A DNA stretch of 64,000 nucleotides from Anadara kagoshimensis (Eukaryota > Mollusca > Bivalvia > Arcoida > Arcidae), in contig CM037864.1 in NCBI GenBank assembly GCA_021292105.1, positions 40,414,514 through 40,478,513 on the forward strand. Reading direction: 5' to 3'. Made by a program: the position numbers and the translations under genes. How positions within the stretch are numbered: the stretch's first letter is position 1; each line of letters starts with the position of its first letter. Under the pieces are notes generated by a model that saw nothing but the letters and a program-made list of their open reading frames with translations, was not told the DNA's origin and searched no databases. Of the stretch, positions 1 to 11,254 are shown piece by piece.

Positions 1-66
1 ATTTCCGAGGAAGAAATTCCCATGGAAGATGATTTGGATGCAGCTGTGAATAGTATTCTATTTTAA
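1..66 (+). CDS. C-terminal end of an unidentified protein (last 21 codons, partial)
   Basis: The window opens inside an open frame that reads 21 codons to a TAA at 64-66. The peptide is acidic and ends DDLDAAVNSILF. Codon use is balanced and GC content is higher than in the AT-rich DNA that follows, which fits a terminal exon. The rest of the gene lies to the left of the window, so neither the domain content nor the family can be named. I do not recognise the tail. It could be a chance frame, but acidic coding-like sequence ending abruptly in UTR-like DNA makes a real C-terminus more likely. Confidence 0.55.
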   Translation: MSEEEIPMEDDLDAAVNSILF

Positions 67-2660
67 AAAATGTTTTGCAATGATCAAAATTTAACATATC
101 CTGGCGATTATCATATCGTTTTGTAGAGTTGAGATTTAGATTACAAGTTCTAATTCATCCTTTTTTTAATGTTTTGAGAATATGGTAGTAAAACGAACAC
201 AGCTACTGAACAATTTATTTGAAGATGTATCTTTTGTTCTTTTAGTTGGTCTCAAATATTCTCCCAATTAGTGCTTTATTTGATTGCACCATAGCCAAGA
301 TTTACCGTATATTATTTCCAATTGCAATGCTTCTCCGTCCATGTTGAATTTTTTTTTAAAACTTAATATATGAAATTAAAATGGAAAGATCTCAATATTT
401 TCCTGTTTTTATAAAAACCTATAATATAAAAGGGAGGGATGTGTTCACATATAGAATTTCACTTATGATGCCTCCCTACATAGTGGGAGACATTTACCTT
501 CTGTACTGTAAACATATTTATTTTCGGGATGTACTAATTTTCGCTTATTTTGGGGTTGTTTGTTTTGCGCGAAATTCAATACCGAACAAAAATGTTATGT
601 TATGTCTATTGTGTTATATAGTGCATATTTCAAAAACGCGAAAATTTAACTACGCGGATATGTCTAAATGTCCTATACTGCGAAAATAAATACATGCGAA
701 ATTAAATATGTTTACAGTATTTGATTATGATTAAAAATAAAGTTCTATGAATTTGTGGAATAAATTCAGTTTCAATGAAACTTCATTACTTGATGCACAT
801 GCTGCTGTAAATAATTTATTCTGTGTTGTCTCCCTTTGATTGTATTCAATTGAGAATAAGTAGTGAAACTTACTGCTGAGAGAGAAAAAAATATAAAATT
901 AAAAAAAAAGTTGGGACCACAGATACAAAATTTAGATTATAATAATATAAATTTTAGGTTTAATGTTGTCTCTTGTTTATAAGGGTCTTTATAGTGCAGA
1001 TGGGCTAAACATTAATGTCTATGCAAATTTTAATTCTAATTGAAATTAAGTCGATTTGAAGATAAAATCTGATTTTGCATTTTTATTAATTTTTCAGTCT
1101 TTAAACAAATGCTAAAATTAATATTTCAATTTTTATGATTATACCGGTACCGTAAGATGAATTTATATTTTTGCAGTGGTTCAATTATCTGATTTCAGAA
1201 GATAGTATACATACTGTATTGTGTTTTCTGTTCCAGAAACAAACCACTGGTCTGGCATAAAACCATTTTTAAATTATGTGTTTTATTAAGTTAATGAATT
1301 ATGTTCAAAGTTGGTTACATTGCAGGTTTTTTAACCAATTGGTATTCAGGAATACTGTAGTTGTTAACTGTTACCATAACCATCGGGGGGGGGGTTGTTA
1401 TAGGTTAGCAGAGAAATTTTTCTGGCTGCATTCTAAAAAACCCTAATCTCTGCTCAGGATAAAACCTAAATAATTTATCTTTATGTTTGTTGTTATAACT
1501 ATCCAGCAGGATGTTGCAAATAACTGACCAATGTGTAACACAATGTGGTTCAGAAAATCTTACTGGCTGCAGTCCAATGCCACTTTGTTTCTGCACATGT
1601 CTAAATGATTGGTGAAAATGAATTTTCCCTGTGTTTGTTAATAATGTTTGTTCAAAACTCTCCAACAGGATGTTGTAAGGTGTTTCTATTGCAAAAATAA
1701 ATGCATATCAGATGGTCTCTGTTAATATTGTTTCCTGAAATGTTTGGAAGGAGGAGGAAAGATAGAAAGATGGCAACACATAATGCATCATTTCATTATA
1801 GTTAAATGTATCATCATCATCTACATTAATATCAGAACTACTATTGTTCCAGGGAACTTAGATAGTCGCTTTTTTGTCAATTAAGATTTTATGTTTAATG
1901 TTTATATTCAATGTTATACATATTGAATCTAAAATTGAGTTTGCAGTTCAACCAGGAGTAATAAACACCTATCTGAGGTATACAACACATTGGTTTTTCT
2001 GTTATGAAAAACAACAAAAGTTTTGGTATATACCTGTTTTGTAATTCAAGTTCAAGTCAGCAAACCTCATAGGTTTGATAGGTGATATGATTTTATTTAC
2101 AGGAATATAAAAATAAGTACCAATATTACAATACTTGATTTTATATTTAAAGATAAATCGACTATCTAAGTTACCTAGAACAATAGTAAATAAATTCTTT
2201 ACTGCCTTTGTTAGCATATATCACAGTTGATATACTTTGATAAAAATAAGTTAAGTTGTTAGACATGAAAGGGAAGCATTGAATATTGCAAAAAACATTC
2301 AGTTTGTAGAATGTTGATTTGTAGTTTGTAGTTTTAAAAAATCCCCATTTTCATTTTTGAAAATCCTGTGCTTACATTAATAATATTTATTATTATTTAT
2401 ATTTTTTGCTATTTTTATAATTTTTGCAATTTTTGTACATATCTTTGTTGTATATGAAGAATATTTTCAATCATTGATGAAATAGATTTTTACAGTATTT
2501 TGTAAAGTTTTATGAAAGGAAACAGTTTACCAAATGGTCTTTTTGGTAGGACAAGAAAGGAAGGAATATTAATTTAAGCATTTTTGCATGTCAGTGTTGT
2601 AATGTAACTTCATATTATTTATATTTTGTGAGAAAAATAAAATGTAAAAATGAAACATAA
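67..2660 (+). other. Probable 3' UTR and downstream intergenic DNA of the left-edge gene
   Basis: This is AT-rich sequence with no convincing coding frame. It contains a MITE (504-719) and several AATAAA hexamers on the plus strand, for example near 735, 762 and 2636. The one near 2636 is followed by T-rich DNA. The true cleavage site cannot be chosen from sequence alone. A G-run lies at 1385-1394. Confidence 0.3.
504..719 (-). mobile_element. MITE family A, copy 1
   Basis: This is a 216-bp non-coding element with about 21-bp terminal inverted repeats. The left end reads TACTGTAAACATATTTATTT and the right end is its near-exact reverse complement. TA occurs at both borders, as with TA-targeting DNA transposons. 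The interior carries CGCGAAA blocks. A second copy lies in the opposite orientation at about 14183-14392 and aligns along its whole length, which confirms a mobile family. There is no coding capacity. Confidence 0.8.
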
Positions 2661-3348
2661 ATAATGATGAATTGTTTTCTTTCTCATGTGACCTCATGCT
2701 GACCTATTAAACGTGCCCTTTAGTTATGGTTGTTAGGTATCCTGGTGTACAACTTGCTTACGTACTAAGTATTTTCACTGGCTTTCCAAGTATGGGGTTT
2801 GGGGCTCAAACCCCAACTGCATGGCATGAAAAAGAATTTCCACTTCTATTAATGCAGTGTTAGTCCATATATGTGAAATAATCTTCATTGGAGATGCAAG
2901 ACTGTCACACTATCATATGGTTCGCTGACCATTCCTTATATGTGAATGGACACTGATATAATTTGTTGATGTTTGTGTTCCCATAAACAAGACGATTACT
3001 CTTTACAAAGAACATAGTGAATCTGTTAGCAAGAAACTCTAGGGAATAGACATGGCAATTTAAAATGGTCATTCCAGGTGTTTTCATTTATTTATAGTGC
3101 AATTTATGCAAAATTTTGGCACTTTGTTGGATGCCTGAAAAACAAATATTTATCCATTGTTATATCAACATTCTTGAAGTAATTGTCAATACTAACTACA
3201 TGCAGTTTGAGGTGTCAAATCTACATCCCCAGAGTCTGTTTAGGAAAATGCAAAATGTATTTAGGAATTCATCCTATTTAATTGAATTTTGAAAATTATT
3301 CCTTTTGCATGTATTTGAAATGGATACCTGTTGGAAATCTGATACATG
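2661..3348. other. Non-coding DNA with a strong short hairpin
   Basis: No gene is seen. Around 2795-2816 the sequence forms a hairpin with arms GGGGTTTG and CAAACCCC. It may be a decayed tRNA-like T-arm of a SINE, but no A box is recognisable next to it. Confidence 0.4.
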
Positions 3349-3526
3349 CAACCAAACCTGTCTATAAAAGCCATTTAAGGGAACCAGTAAAAGAGGGTTT
3401 TATGGACAGGTGTCTGTCTTGCAGAGGTTTAAATATTATTAATTCAGAGCAACTGGGATAAAATTTTACTGATCTTTAAAAGCAGGTGGTCCTTATATAA
3501 AGGTGACCATTAAGACGGGTTTAATT
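3349..3526 (+). repeat. Palindromic 'AACCTGTCT' dispersed repeat, copy 1
   Basis: This is a roughly 178-bp element. It starts CAACCAAACCTGTCTATAAA and ends with the diverged reverse complement. Inner blocks are AGGACC/GGTGGTCC. Related copies lie at 43228-43404, 52191-52326 and 52332-52508. Imperfect terminal symmetry and lack of coding point to a non-autonomous DNA element. Confidence 0.65.
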
Positions 3527-4693
3527 GCATATCCTTTCTACATAGCCATGTGTGAAAAGTAATGTCTCGATATAAGTGAGCTTATTTTTACTGGGAGTTA
3601 AAAGACGATGAGTCAAAAGAAGTAGCTACATGGTAAACATCAAAAGCAAGTTACTGATACTCGTTATTATTATCCTCTGCCTTTCGAAGAAAGAGGGAAT
3701 ATTAAATTCTCGTCCGAAATTCTTGTCTGCGCTAATTCTCCAAAACTATGAAGCACTGTTTCACGAAACTTGGTGCAAAGCATCAACATAGATAGGAGAT
3801 GCGCGTATCGTTAACTTGAGTTGGTTTGCTCATTTTCCTTGGAGTTATAGCCCATTGAACATAAGTGCAAATCACAAAAAGAACCTGCTAGCGTGGGGTC
3901 CTAATTCACTGGATTTGCTTGCCGAGTAACCACTTCGTAGTCAACGTTTTATGTTGTTCTTAACCACATGCAGTCTTTTTGCCATGCAAATGTATTGGAA
4001 CAAAAATCTAACCTTGCGTTTAGAAATAGCAAACAAATACAATCGAAGTGATTACAGATCCTGCAATTCACGGACGAATGTGACTAATTATGGCATTGCA
4101 TACTAATTTCTAGCACTTAGAAATGGAGGTTTGCGTCCAGTCAAGATTGGTAAAGACGGTCAGTTGTGGAACGACCCAGAATATGCGGAGAAAACCATTG
4201 ATTCGCAAACGGACACGCCTTCACTGTAGTAAATACCTAAGGGTCTACTTATTTGGTAAACAATATTTTTCCAGCCATCAGGACAGAAACTTTTGCCTTA
4301 AAATACGGTTAAATTTCAATTTTCAAATTCGCCACACTTTTATGTTTTCTACCAGAAAGTATGGAACATGAGAGGAGAAACTGGTTCGTCATAACAAGAG
4401 CTCTGTAACTGAATGGTACGAGCGGAGATGGTATCATGGATGTCCCTTCCATTGTTACCTGCGCGGAGATGGTATCATGGATGTCTCCCTTTAATTGTAC
4501 AATGTTAGTTAAAGAATCTTGACTGGCGTTAAACGTATAATCTACTCTACTCCGTGTTGCATCTCGGACGCCTAAGTGGAACGCTTCATTAGAATTAGAC
4601 GGAACTCCATAATACGGTTTCTGGGGTTGTTTAGTGCCTGTCAATAAGCGTTTTCTGTCAGAAGCTGTAGATGTATGTTTGGCGTTAGGTCTA
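3527..4693. other. Repeat-rich non-coding DNA left of the CACTA element
   Basis: No supported gene. A 23-bp phrase starting GCGGAGATGGTATCATGG occurs twice about 40 bp apart near 4420-4485. A minus-strand frame of about 80 codons (roughly 4450-4690) ends in a good GTAACA donor context. I recognise no family in it and do not call it. Confidence 0.4.
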
Positions 4694-4990
4694 CACTGTA
4701 AAAATTGTGTTTTCATTTTAAACACATTGAAAACGTGTGATTTGTGTAACATGTAATGGAAAGTGTTGTATCATGAAACTGATACGACCAGTACATGTGC
4801 TTGTCATAACATGTGTTGAAATTCAACATGTTTTTTAATCAAGGTCATATGTTTTACGTAAAAACACATAGCTTGAAATGTGTTTAAACGTAAAACACCA
4901 AGCTTGGTGAAACATTTTCTAGTACATGTAGCCATAAGAGAACACGTTAAAATATTTGTGTTCTATATCGATGTGTTGTCATATCAAATA
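4694..4990. repeat. Left terminal and subterminal repeat region of the CACTA element
   Basis: The 20-bp terminal repeat is followed by many short palindrome-like motifs in both orientations: AACATGTG, CAACATGTTT, AAAACGTGTG, AACACGTT and AAAACACAT. In maize En/Spm, such subterminal motifs are the binding sites of TnpA. That role here is inference. Confidence 0.75.
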
Positions 4991-5549
4991 ACGTTTTAGT
5001 TATTACTTGTACTGTTTTTAATTTTACCATCTTTTCATCAAGAAAAACTTATAATGTTGTTACCATAAAAAATTAAAAATTTAGAAAAACAACAACGAGT
5101 GATGGTGTTGTTGAAGATTTAATGATGGGGTTGGAAATTGGAATTAATTATCAGCAAGATGTATTTTGTATCACCAAGAATTACTTTATTACAATTAAGG
5201 TCGTGGACATGGTGTGGAATATGTCACTACATTGAAATGGTGATAAATCGTGGTATTTATTTTGACTTTAGATTTGAATGTGCTGTTACACCAATCTTAC
5301 CACTCTTCACCATGATATAAATATTATATCATACTTTCATGTGCTACTTTTGAATTTTTATAAAATAATGCATTTAGAATAGCACTTTTGAATGCATTTT
5401 TTTAAATAAAAATTCAAAAATAGCACATGACAATACTTTGGATAGTAAAATATTTTTAACCATTTATTATTTAAGAAAATAACCTAACAGACCACTTTCT
5501 AACCTTGACACCTCAATTTAAAGCTAAATATTGCTTTGTTACATTTCAC

Positions 5550-5665
5550 AATAAAATGAGTCAGTGAAATTGACCGGATGTAGTCACAAAAGGCGGGATC
5601 TTGTTTCCACTTTCCCTTGCATCGCACAGATCAGACAGAAGCGACCAGCGTTTTTATAATAAGTG
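5550..5665 (+). promoter_or_regulatory. Probable promoter and non-coding first exon of the CACTA element genes
   Basis: This is a locally GC-richer patch between the left subterminal repeats and the first coding exon. It has an AP-1-type TGAGTCA at 5557-5563 and GGCGGGA at about 5592. A GTAAGTA donor follows position 5665. It lies where the element's shared transcript should begin. The start site itself cannot be read from sequence. Confidence 0.45.
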
Positions 5666-6320
5666 GTAAGTAATTTTTTCATAAACTATTTTAACTCTCG
5701 ATGTGAAATAGTCACATATGTAATGGAATATCAGTTATGGTTTATCAAATTATTTCATAATTTTTAAGGAGATTTTGAATGAAATATTTTACCTGCAACT
5801 GACCACACCACGTGGTCCTGTCGAGAACTTCAGAAGTTTATTTTTAATGCCTTGCTTTAATTTTGTATATTTATTTTAATGATATAATTTAAGAATTCAA
5901 ACTACACTGTCTTTTTATAATTACGTGATATTTAGTTTAAGATTTATTCAAGAATATATATGAAGCCTACTGAGGGTTTTGGCGGGGTTACTGGTCAATC
6001 ATCAGAATTAATTGGAAACGTTACATCTACGAATTTTTGTTAGTAATGTATTTAATTTCATTTACAAGAATGATAACATTTCTATATCACTACCGACAAG
6101 CTAATATCTTGAACTATACCAGAATAAAAATACGAAAACAGAAAAAAGGAGATCCCGTAATATGGCCTCTTGTGTGAAAGTGAGATGAATGTTTATTTAA
6201 ATTAAATGTTTCCATTGATACAATAGGATGACTGGTAACTAGTAAATCGTATTTATTGACGTGACCGAGATTTTTCCATTGTTCAATTCCTTTTGAAATA
6301 GTGCTATAAACATTTGTAAA

Positions 6321-6361
<41 letters not shown>

Positions 6362-6416
6362 GATTTTGTTTTTTAAGTTTCCCATATGGAACAAATTTAT
6401 ACATATGTACTTTCAG

Positions 6417-6800
6417 ACATATGGGTAAACATATCGAAATAAATAGAAAAAAATACCAACAAAGGAGGAAAAAGGTGCAAAAACAGAAAAAACAAAATAA
6501 AAGCATTAGAAATCTCCACCTTCTTCGGAAAAAAGTCAGGTTTCCAGTTTTTTTTAACAAAAGTCAAGACTTAAGACACACAGAGGGGGAAAAGTTTACA
6601 ACTACTTCGTGTAATAGAGGTGTCACTAACAGTGTTTTAGATGCAAAAACAGACAACCGTAGAAAGTTATCTGAATTGAAAGATCAGCATGGACAACTAG
6701 AACAAGAGTTTCTTAAAGATCCCCTCTACAAGCGATGGAAACATTTCCAAAATTTAAAACACAAACTTTCGAGAATATCATCGTCTGATATGTCAAAATC
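6417..6800 (+). CDS. Possible basic coding exon of the CACTA element, uncertain
   Basis: A good acceptor (TACTTTCAG) ends just before position 6417 and is followed by ATG at 6421. About 125 codons stay open to possible donors at 6796-6801. The product is very basic at the N-terminus (KKYQQRRKKVQKQKKQ) and then has a charged stretch suggesting a helix (ELKDQHGQLEQEF). Neither donor joins in frame to the SAM exon at 6918. It may therefore be a separate short protein, a 5' leader exon or a decayed exon. No family is recognised. Confidence 0.3.
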
Positions 6801-6917
6801 ATGTAGGTATATGCATTCTCGTTTTTTAATCTATTTATTTTTTAGAATGTTTTACTGACATTAATAGTTGTAATAATAATAAAATAAATGCTTTAAAACG
6901 TCTTAAATTTTTTTTAG

Positions 6918-7023
6918 AATGGTAAAATGGAAAAGTCGATTACTGTGGATTCTTCGATTGAAGAAGTCAAAGAATATTTGATAGAAAAAGAAATACAGCA
7001 AGAAATTGTTGATGTTATAGAAA
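6918..7023 (+). CDS. SAM-domain gene of the CACTA element: exon with N-terminal half of the SAM domain
   Basis: The acceptor TTTTTTTTAG ends at 6917 and translation probably starts at ATG 6927. The peptide starts MEKSITVDSSIEEVKEYLIE, the first helices of a sterile alpha motif. The exon ends in phase 1 before GTGAGT at 7024. It joins in frame to the exon at 9790 (A plus GC makes Ser), completing a classic SAM core around IESNEVDGITFLEI. SAM domains mediate protein oligomerisation. In this element family the SAM protein is the accessory partner, by position comparable to TnpA of En/Spm (inference). The 51-bp CT repeat right after the donor is intronic. Confidence 0.75.
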
Positions 7024-7027
7024 GTGA

Positions 7028-7030
<3 letters not shown>

Positions 7031-7081
<51 letters not shown>
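7031..7081. repeat. (TC)n microsatellite
   Basis: An uninterrupted dinucleotide run in the intron just after the first SAM exon donor. Confidence 0.95.
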
Positions 7082-7088
<7 letters not shown>

Positions 7089-7186
7089 GACCACTGCGTC
7101 GCTGTTTTATTGACTCGTTTGTTCCGTCACTTCAGTATGTGTTGATTTGTTTGATTTTGAAAATTAAAAATGGTTCAAGTTTTGAA

Positions 7187-7283
7187 AATTTATATTATAT
7201 TATATTATATTATATTATATTATATTATATTATATTATATTATATTATATTATATATTATATTATATTATATTATATATATAT
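7187..7283. repeat. (ATATT)n pentanucleotide microsatellite
   Basis: About 18 copies of a TATAT-type pentamer. They lie in the intron directly upstream of the transposase start. Confidence 0.9.
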
Positions 7284-7327
7284 TGTATTATTTGCATGTG
7301 ATTTCAGGGGGTGAAATTATTTAGAAA

Positions 7328-9756
7328 ATGGACCAAAACTGTAGCATGTGCCCATTTTTTTCAGAGGACTGCAATGAATTCATTAGGCATCTTCTTAAAA
7401 GACATAGAAACGCAGCTAACTTCATTGTTCACTGTGATTTATGTGGTGCATCATTTAAGACTATCGCGTCATTTCGTACTCACTGTGGAAAAAAACACCC
7501 GAATAGGTTATTGGAAAACACAAACTTTGATAACCAGAATGAAGGCGCTTTACAGGATGATCCCCAGGAGGAAAATGTTGAACAAGAGGATCAATCGTTG
7601 TTAGAGGGAGCTTTTCTTTTAAAACTAAAAGCGGGACATAACTTAAGTCAAAATGCTGTCCAGGAAGTATTACAATCAACTAGATTGATAGTTAATGAAA
7701 AACTAGAAATAGTAAAGAGTCGATTAATGCAAAACTTACCTCAAGAAACTCGCGAAACGCTAAACCTTAACGAGTTATTCAATGTCGATTTATTTTTTAA
7801 TCTTGAAACTGAACATAAGCAAAATAGCTTCTTTGAGAAACGGTTTGGTTACATTAAACCAAAAGCAGTCAAACTCGGAGAAACCTTCGTAAATAAAAGA
7901 TTTAAAGGTCATGTTAAGACCAGGATAACTGATGTTTTTGGATATTACGTTCCATTTCTGAGTCAGTTAGAACAGCTATTGAATATGCCTGAAATAATCG
8001 AGTATCTTAGTTATGATCACTTAGATAATAACCTAATGACGAATGTCATGGATGGCTTGTATTATAGATGTGATGAGTTCATTTCTCGAAACAAACCCCT
8101 TGTGTTTGCGATTTACACGGATGATTTTGAAATTGTTAATCCAATTGGATCACACAGAAAGAAACATAAACTTTGTATATTCTACTGGGCTCTTCTTAAT
8201 ATTCCCCCTGAACACAGATTCAAAGTCCAAGCCATTCAGTTGATGGCAGTTGCCAAATCACAGGATGTTAGGAAATTTGGAATTAAAAACTTGACCCATA
8301 ATTTTGTTAGTGATATGAATGCATTGTATGATGGATCAAGTTTATGTGTTAATGGCGTGGATAAAACTTATAAAGGAAAACTTTTGTTTGTTCTTGGGGA
8401 CACTTTAGGCGCACAAATGATAGGGGGTTTTAAGGAAGGGGTTGGTACAGCAGAAAAACCGTGTCGGACGTGCGAAGTGTCTAAAACTGACCTAGATAAA
8501 AGTTTTTGTCATGAGGATTTTGTTTGTAGAGACGAACAAGAGCACCGTGATAGGTGTTCCACACTTTCTGAAATAAGTAAAGGTGCTAAAAAGTATTGGT
8601 CAGTAAGATATGGTATAAGCAGCAGAAGTGTTTTATTAAATTTAGTTGATTTTGAGGTAACAAAATGCATACTGCATGATCCTATGCACGTTCTGTTAGA
8701 GGGCATAGTGCGGAAGGAACTATTACTGATTTATACGTTTTTATTTTCAAAAACAAATATTTTACATTGAAAACTTTGAACAATGCAATTCAGAATTTTC
8801 AGTACAGTCAAGATGAAATGAACGATAAACCAGAGAAAATCAGTAGGAAAGAGATAAAACAAAGAAAGCAGATATCTCTCTCAGCTGCTTCAATTAAAAT
8901 TCTCATAAATTTGCTACCGCTTATGATTGGCCATTATATACCAGAAAAGGATAAACACTGGCAAAATTTCATCCGCCTCATTCAAATAACAATGCTGTGT
9001 ACATCTGCTGTAGCTTCAGAGACGACGATAGCATCTCTGAGAATTTTAATAGCATCCCATAATCGCCAATTCAAGATTTTGTATCCTGACGTTGCATTCG
9101 TTCCAAAACTACATTACTTGGTTCATTTTCCTAATCAACTTCGGTTATTTGGTCCATTACGCAACCACTGGTGCATGCGTTTTGAAGCAAAACACAATGT
9201 TTTGAAGTCAAAAAAGTGGAAAAATTTCAAAAATCTTTCAAAATCGGTTGCTGATCAACATCAGAAATGGATGTGCTTACAACAAATTGGCATTCGGGGC
9301 GAAAAATCTCACGCTTATCTATACGCAGGTGATACTGTGCAAGATGGTCAAGTGAATCCTGCAAGTGAAGCACTTGGAAATCTTTACAATAAATTGGTTG
9401 AGAAAGAACCAGGAATTTCTAAAACCGACGACTTACTTCAGTGCAAGCACGTGAACATTAAAGGAAAAAATTATAGAGTTGGGACGGTTTTGCTGCGTAC
9501 TTGGAATAACTTTGAATATCCAGACTTCGTAGAAATTTCAAATATTTTCATTTGTAATCATGCAAAATTCTTTCATTGTGAAGTTTTAGGCGTTATTGGA
9601 TTTGAAAGTCATTTAAACGCGTTTGAAGTGAAAAAAACAAATGAAACTGTGCTACTGACTTTGGATGAAATTACATATAAGTTTCCCCAGATAACTCATA
9701 ACGTCACAGGCAAAAAATATGTCATGCTCGAAAACGTAGACGACGCATGGATATAA
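7328..9756 (+). CDS. Tnp2-like (CACTA-type) transposase with N-terminal C2H2 fingers, one frameshift
   Basis: ATG 7328 has a good context (AAAATGG) and follows an in-frame TAG. It lies 22 bases after a CAG acceptor at 7305. Residues 5-26 and 36-57 are two C2H2 fingers (C-x2-C-x12-H-x4-H). From residue 260 come IYTDDFEIVNPIG, LLNIPPEHR, LGDTLGAQMIGGF, a CRTC knuckle and LHDPMHVLLEGI. These resemble the acidic catalytic blocks of plant Tnp2 and match multi-copy uncharacterised proteins of fish and cnidarians. Likely catalytic acids are D265/D266, D358 and D451. The frame breaks near 8755-8767 and resumes in another frame, with LNNAIQNFQYS, FVPKLHYLVHFPNQLRLFGP and NHWCMRFEAKHN, to the stop at 9754-9756. 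The pieces together are about 800 aa, a normal length. The gene lies wholly within an intron of the SAM gene on the same strand. It presumably catalyses excision and integration of the element; this copy looks inactive. Confidence 0.85.
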
Positions 9757-9789
9757 CAATTTTCTTAAATATATTTTTATTCAACCTAG

Positions 9790-9920
9790 GCAATGAAGTG
9801 GATGGAATTACATTTTTGGAAATAAATGAGAATGATTTAATGCAGATGTTTCCTGGAAAACTGGGGGTCCAGAAGAAATTTCTCAGAATTTTAGCAGATC
9901 TGAAACCAAAAAGCACCGAG
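9790..9920 (+). CDS. SAM-domain gene: exon with C-terminal half of the SAM domain
   Basis: The acceptor TTCAACCTAG ends at 9789, only 33 bases after the transposase stop. The exon enters in phase 1 and reads NEVDGITFLEINENDLMQMF, then KLGVQKKFLRILADL. This is the conserved second half of a SAM domain. It exits in phase 0 at a GTAAAA donor. The exact phase match with the exon ending at 7023 shows that the transposase lies within one intron of this gene. Confidence 0.75.
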
Positions 9921-9990
9921 GTAAAATTTTGATATTCTAATTATCTTACATTGGATAGAAAACCAGATATATTTGTAATATTAGGGTAAT

Positions 9991-10038
9991 TATATATATA
10001 TATATACATGTATTGTATATATATATATATATATATAT
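9991..10038. repeat. (AT)n microsatellite
   Basis: Interrupted AT run within an intron of the CACTA element's SAM gene. Confidence 0.85.
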
Positions 10039-10206
10039 GACAATGTATTAGTTCGAAATGGAGTATGGGATTTATGTTTGAATGACAAAGACTGAAAGTG
10101 TCCTTATTTTTTTTATTAGAAACTTAGACACTTGTATTAATTTAAAACTTTTGAGAATCAATTCTAATCTAAGCATTTATTGTGGTACCTCATTAATTGT
10201 AAATTC

Positions 10207-10210
10207 TGCA

Positions 10211-10243
<33 letters not shown>

Positions 10244-10245
10244 TT
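10207..10245. repeat. (ATT)n microsatellite next to an acceptor
   Basis: About 13 copies of ATT. They form the AT-rich tract directly before the acceptor at 10249 and may act as the polypyrimidine region. Confidence 0.9.
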
Positions 10246-10249
10246 GCAG

Positions 10250-10582
10250 AGTTCAAGTAATGATACATCATTTCAAGCTTCAACATCATTTCAAGAATCA
10301 GTGTTTCCAATAACTGAATCCACACCGACATCTTCATATGCTTCCAAATCATATTCTAAAGTAGATGTTGCATCCATTTCCCTGCCAAAGTTCTCACCTT
10401 CTGTTGCTTCATTATTAGAGTCAGGACGTATAATAGAAGAATATGATAAGCTTATTGAAGAGTGTGCATACCATCTTTTAGCTGTAGCAGATATTAGAGG
10501 CCGCGATGAATATGCAGAATTTGGAAGACGTATGTTCCAACAATATCCGTGTATCAAATTCAACGAGGGATCAAGCCCATGG
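10250..10582 (+). CDS. SAM-domain gene: exon with the 'LPKFSPSV...YP' conserved block
   Basis: The acceptor TTTTGCAG ends at 10249. The exon is 111 codons, phase 0 to phase 0, and ends SSPW before GTATAT. A Ser/Thr-rich linker is followed by ISLPKFSPSVASLLESGRI and GRRMFQQYPCIKF. This block is shared by the second, SAM-bearing protein found beside Tnp2-like genes in many animal genomes, as I remember that family. The function of the block is unknown. It probably belongs to DNA binding or complex formation. Confidence 0.7.
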
Positions 10583-11120
10583 GTATATATAAAGTTTTAT
10601 GTTATCGTATGATATCATAATGACAAGTGCAGATTTTTTTACTATTCCAAAGGAAAATGACATACTCGTATACATGTATATTGTAAGAGTACACTCACTG
10701 TACATCACTTAATCGACAAAATTTTAATGAATTGCATTTTCCTCGACACAATATAACATTTAGACGAGAAGAGAATAAATTTGACGAAATTTCTTTGTAT
10801 ACAAATTCCATGTCTGTCGGCGAAGTGTCGTGTAGGCGATACATTATGTTCAGCTCAAGAGTCACACTGAAGATGTATGAGCACTTGGATAATGATAACT
10901 CCTTGTACAAGGACAAAAAAGATTCCCTAAGTTGATATAAATGTTTTTTTACCACTGACAGGTGGGTGTGCTTGAGGTTTTAGTCCACTTTGGACAGTTG
11001 TAGTTAACTTTCCGATTACCTGCGTTGGTGTGTTGGCTTTTAAGTATTTCCAAATATTAAATCATTTAAACAATAATTTAAATCAAGCATTAAATTACAC
11101 TTAACTTTTTTTATTTGTAG

Positions 11121-11254
11121 ACTATTTTTAACACAAAATTATCGCAAAAAAATAAGATCTGTAAGATGTAAAAGGAAAAAAAGAAGTGAAAATGGTCCAA
11201 TGAAAAGCAAGAGAAAGCAAAGTAGCAACTTTGCCAGAATAGACGTTATGCCAG
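11121..11254 (+). CDS. SAM-domain gene: short basic exon, frameshifted
   Basis: The acceptor TTTATTTGTAG ends at 11120 and the donor GTAAAC follows 11254. The start in phase 0 reads TIFNTKLSQK. The family then expects IRSVRCKRKKRSENGP, which is read one base out of frame. A 7-A run near 11145 is the likely slip. The piece is strongly basic and could include a nuclear localisation signal. The splice sites are intact although the frame is not. Confidence 0.6.

Noticed and set aside
4309-4752. A minus-strand open frame at the left CACTA border, which stays open if joined across the insertion to 14104-14160
   Set aside because: The right flank proved to be a family B MITE, so the apparent continuation is chance. 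No known domain is present in the left part.
6903-7324. Frames rich in Ser/Leu, Arg/Glu or Tyr/Ile
   Set aside because: They run through the TC and ATATT microsatellites. Only the part before the GTGAGT donor at 7024 is SAM coding.
7311-7604. A 97-codon frame overlapping the transposase start
   Set aside because: It is a shadow of the C2H2 finger region in another frame.
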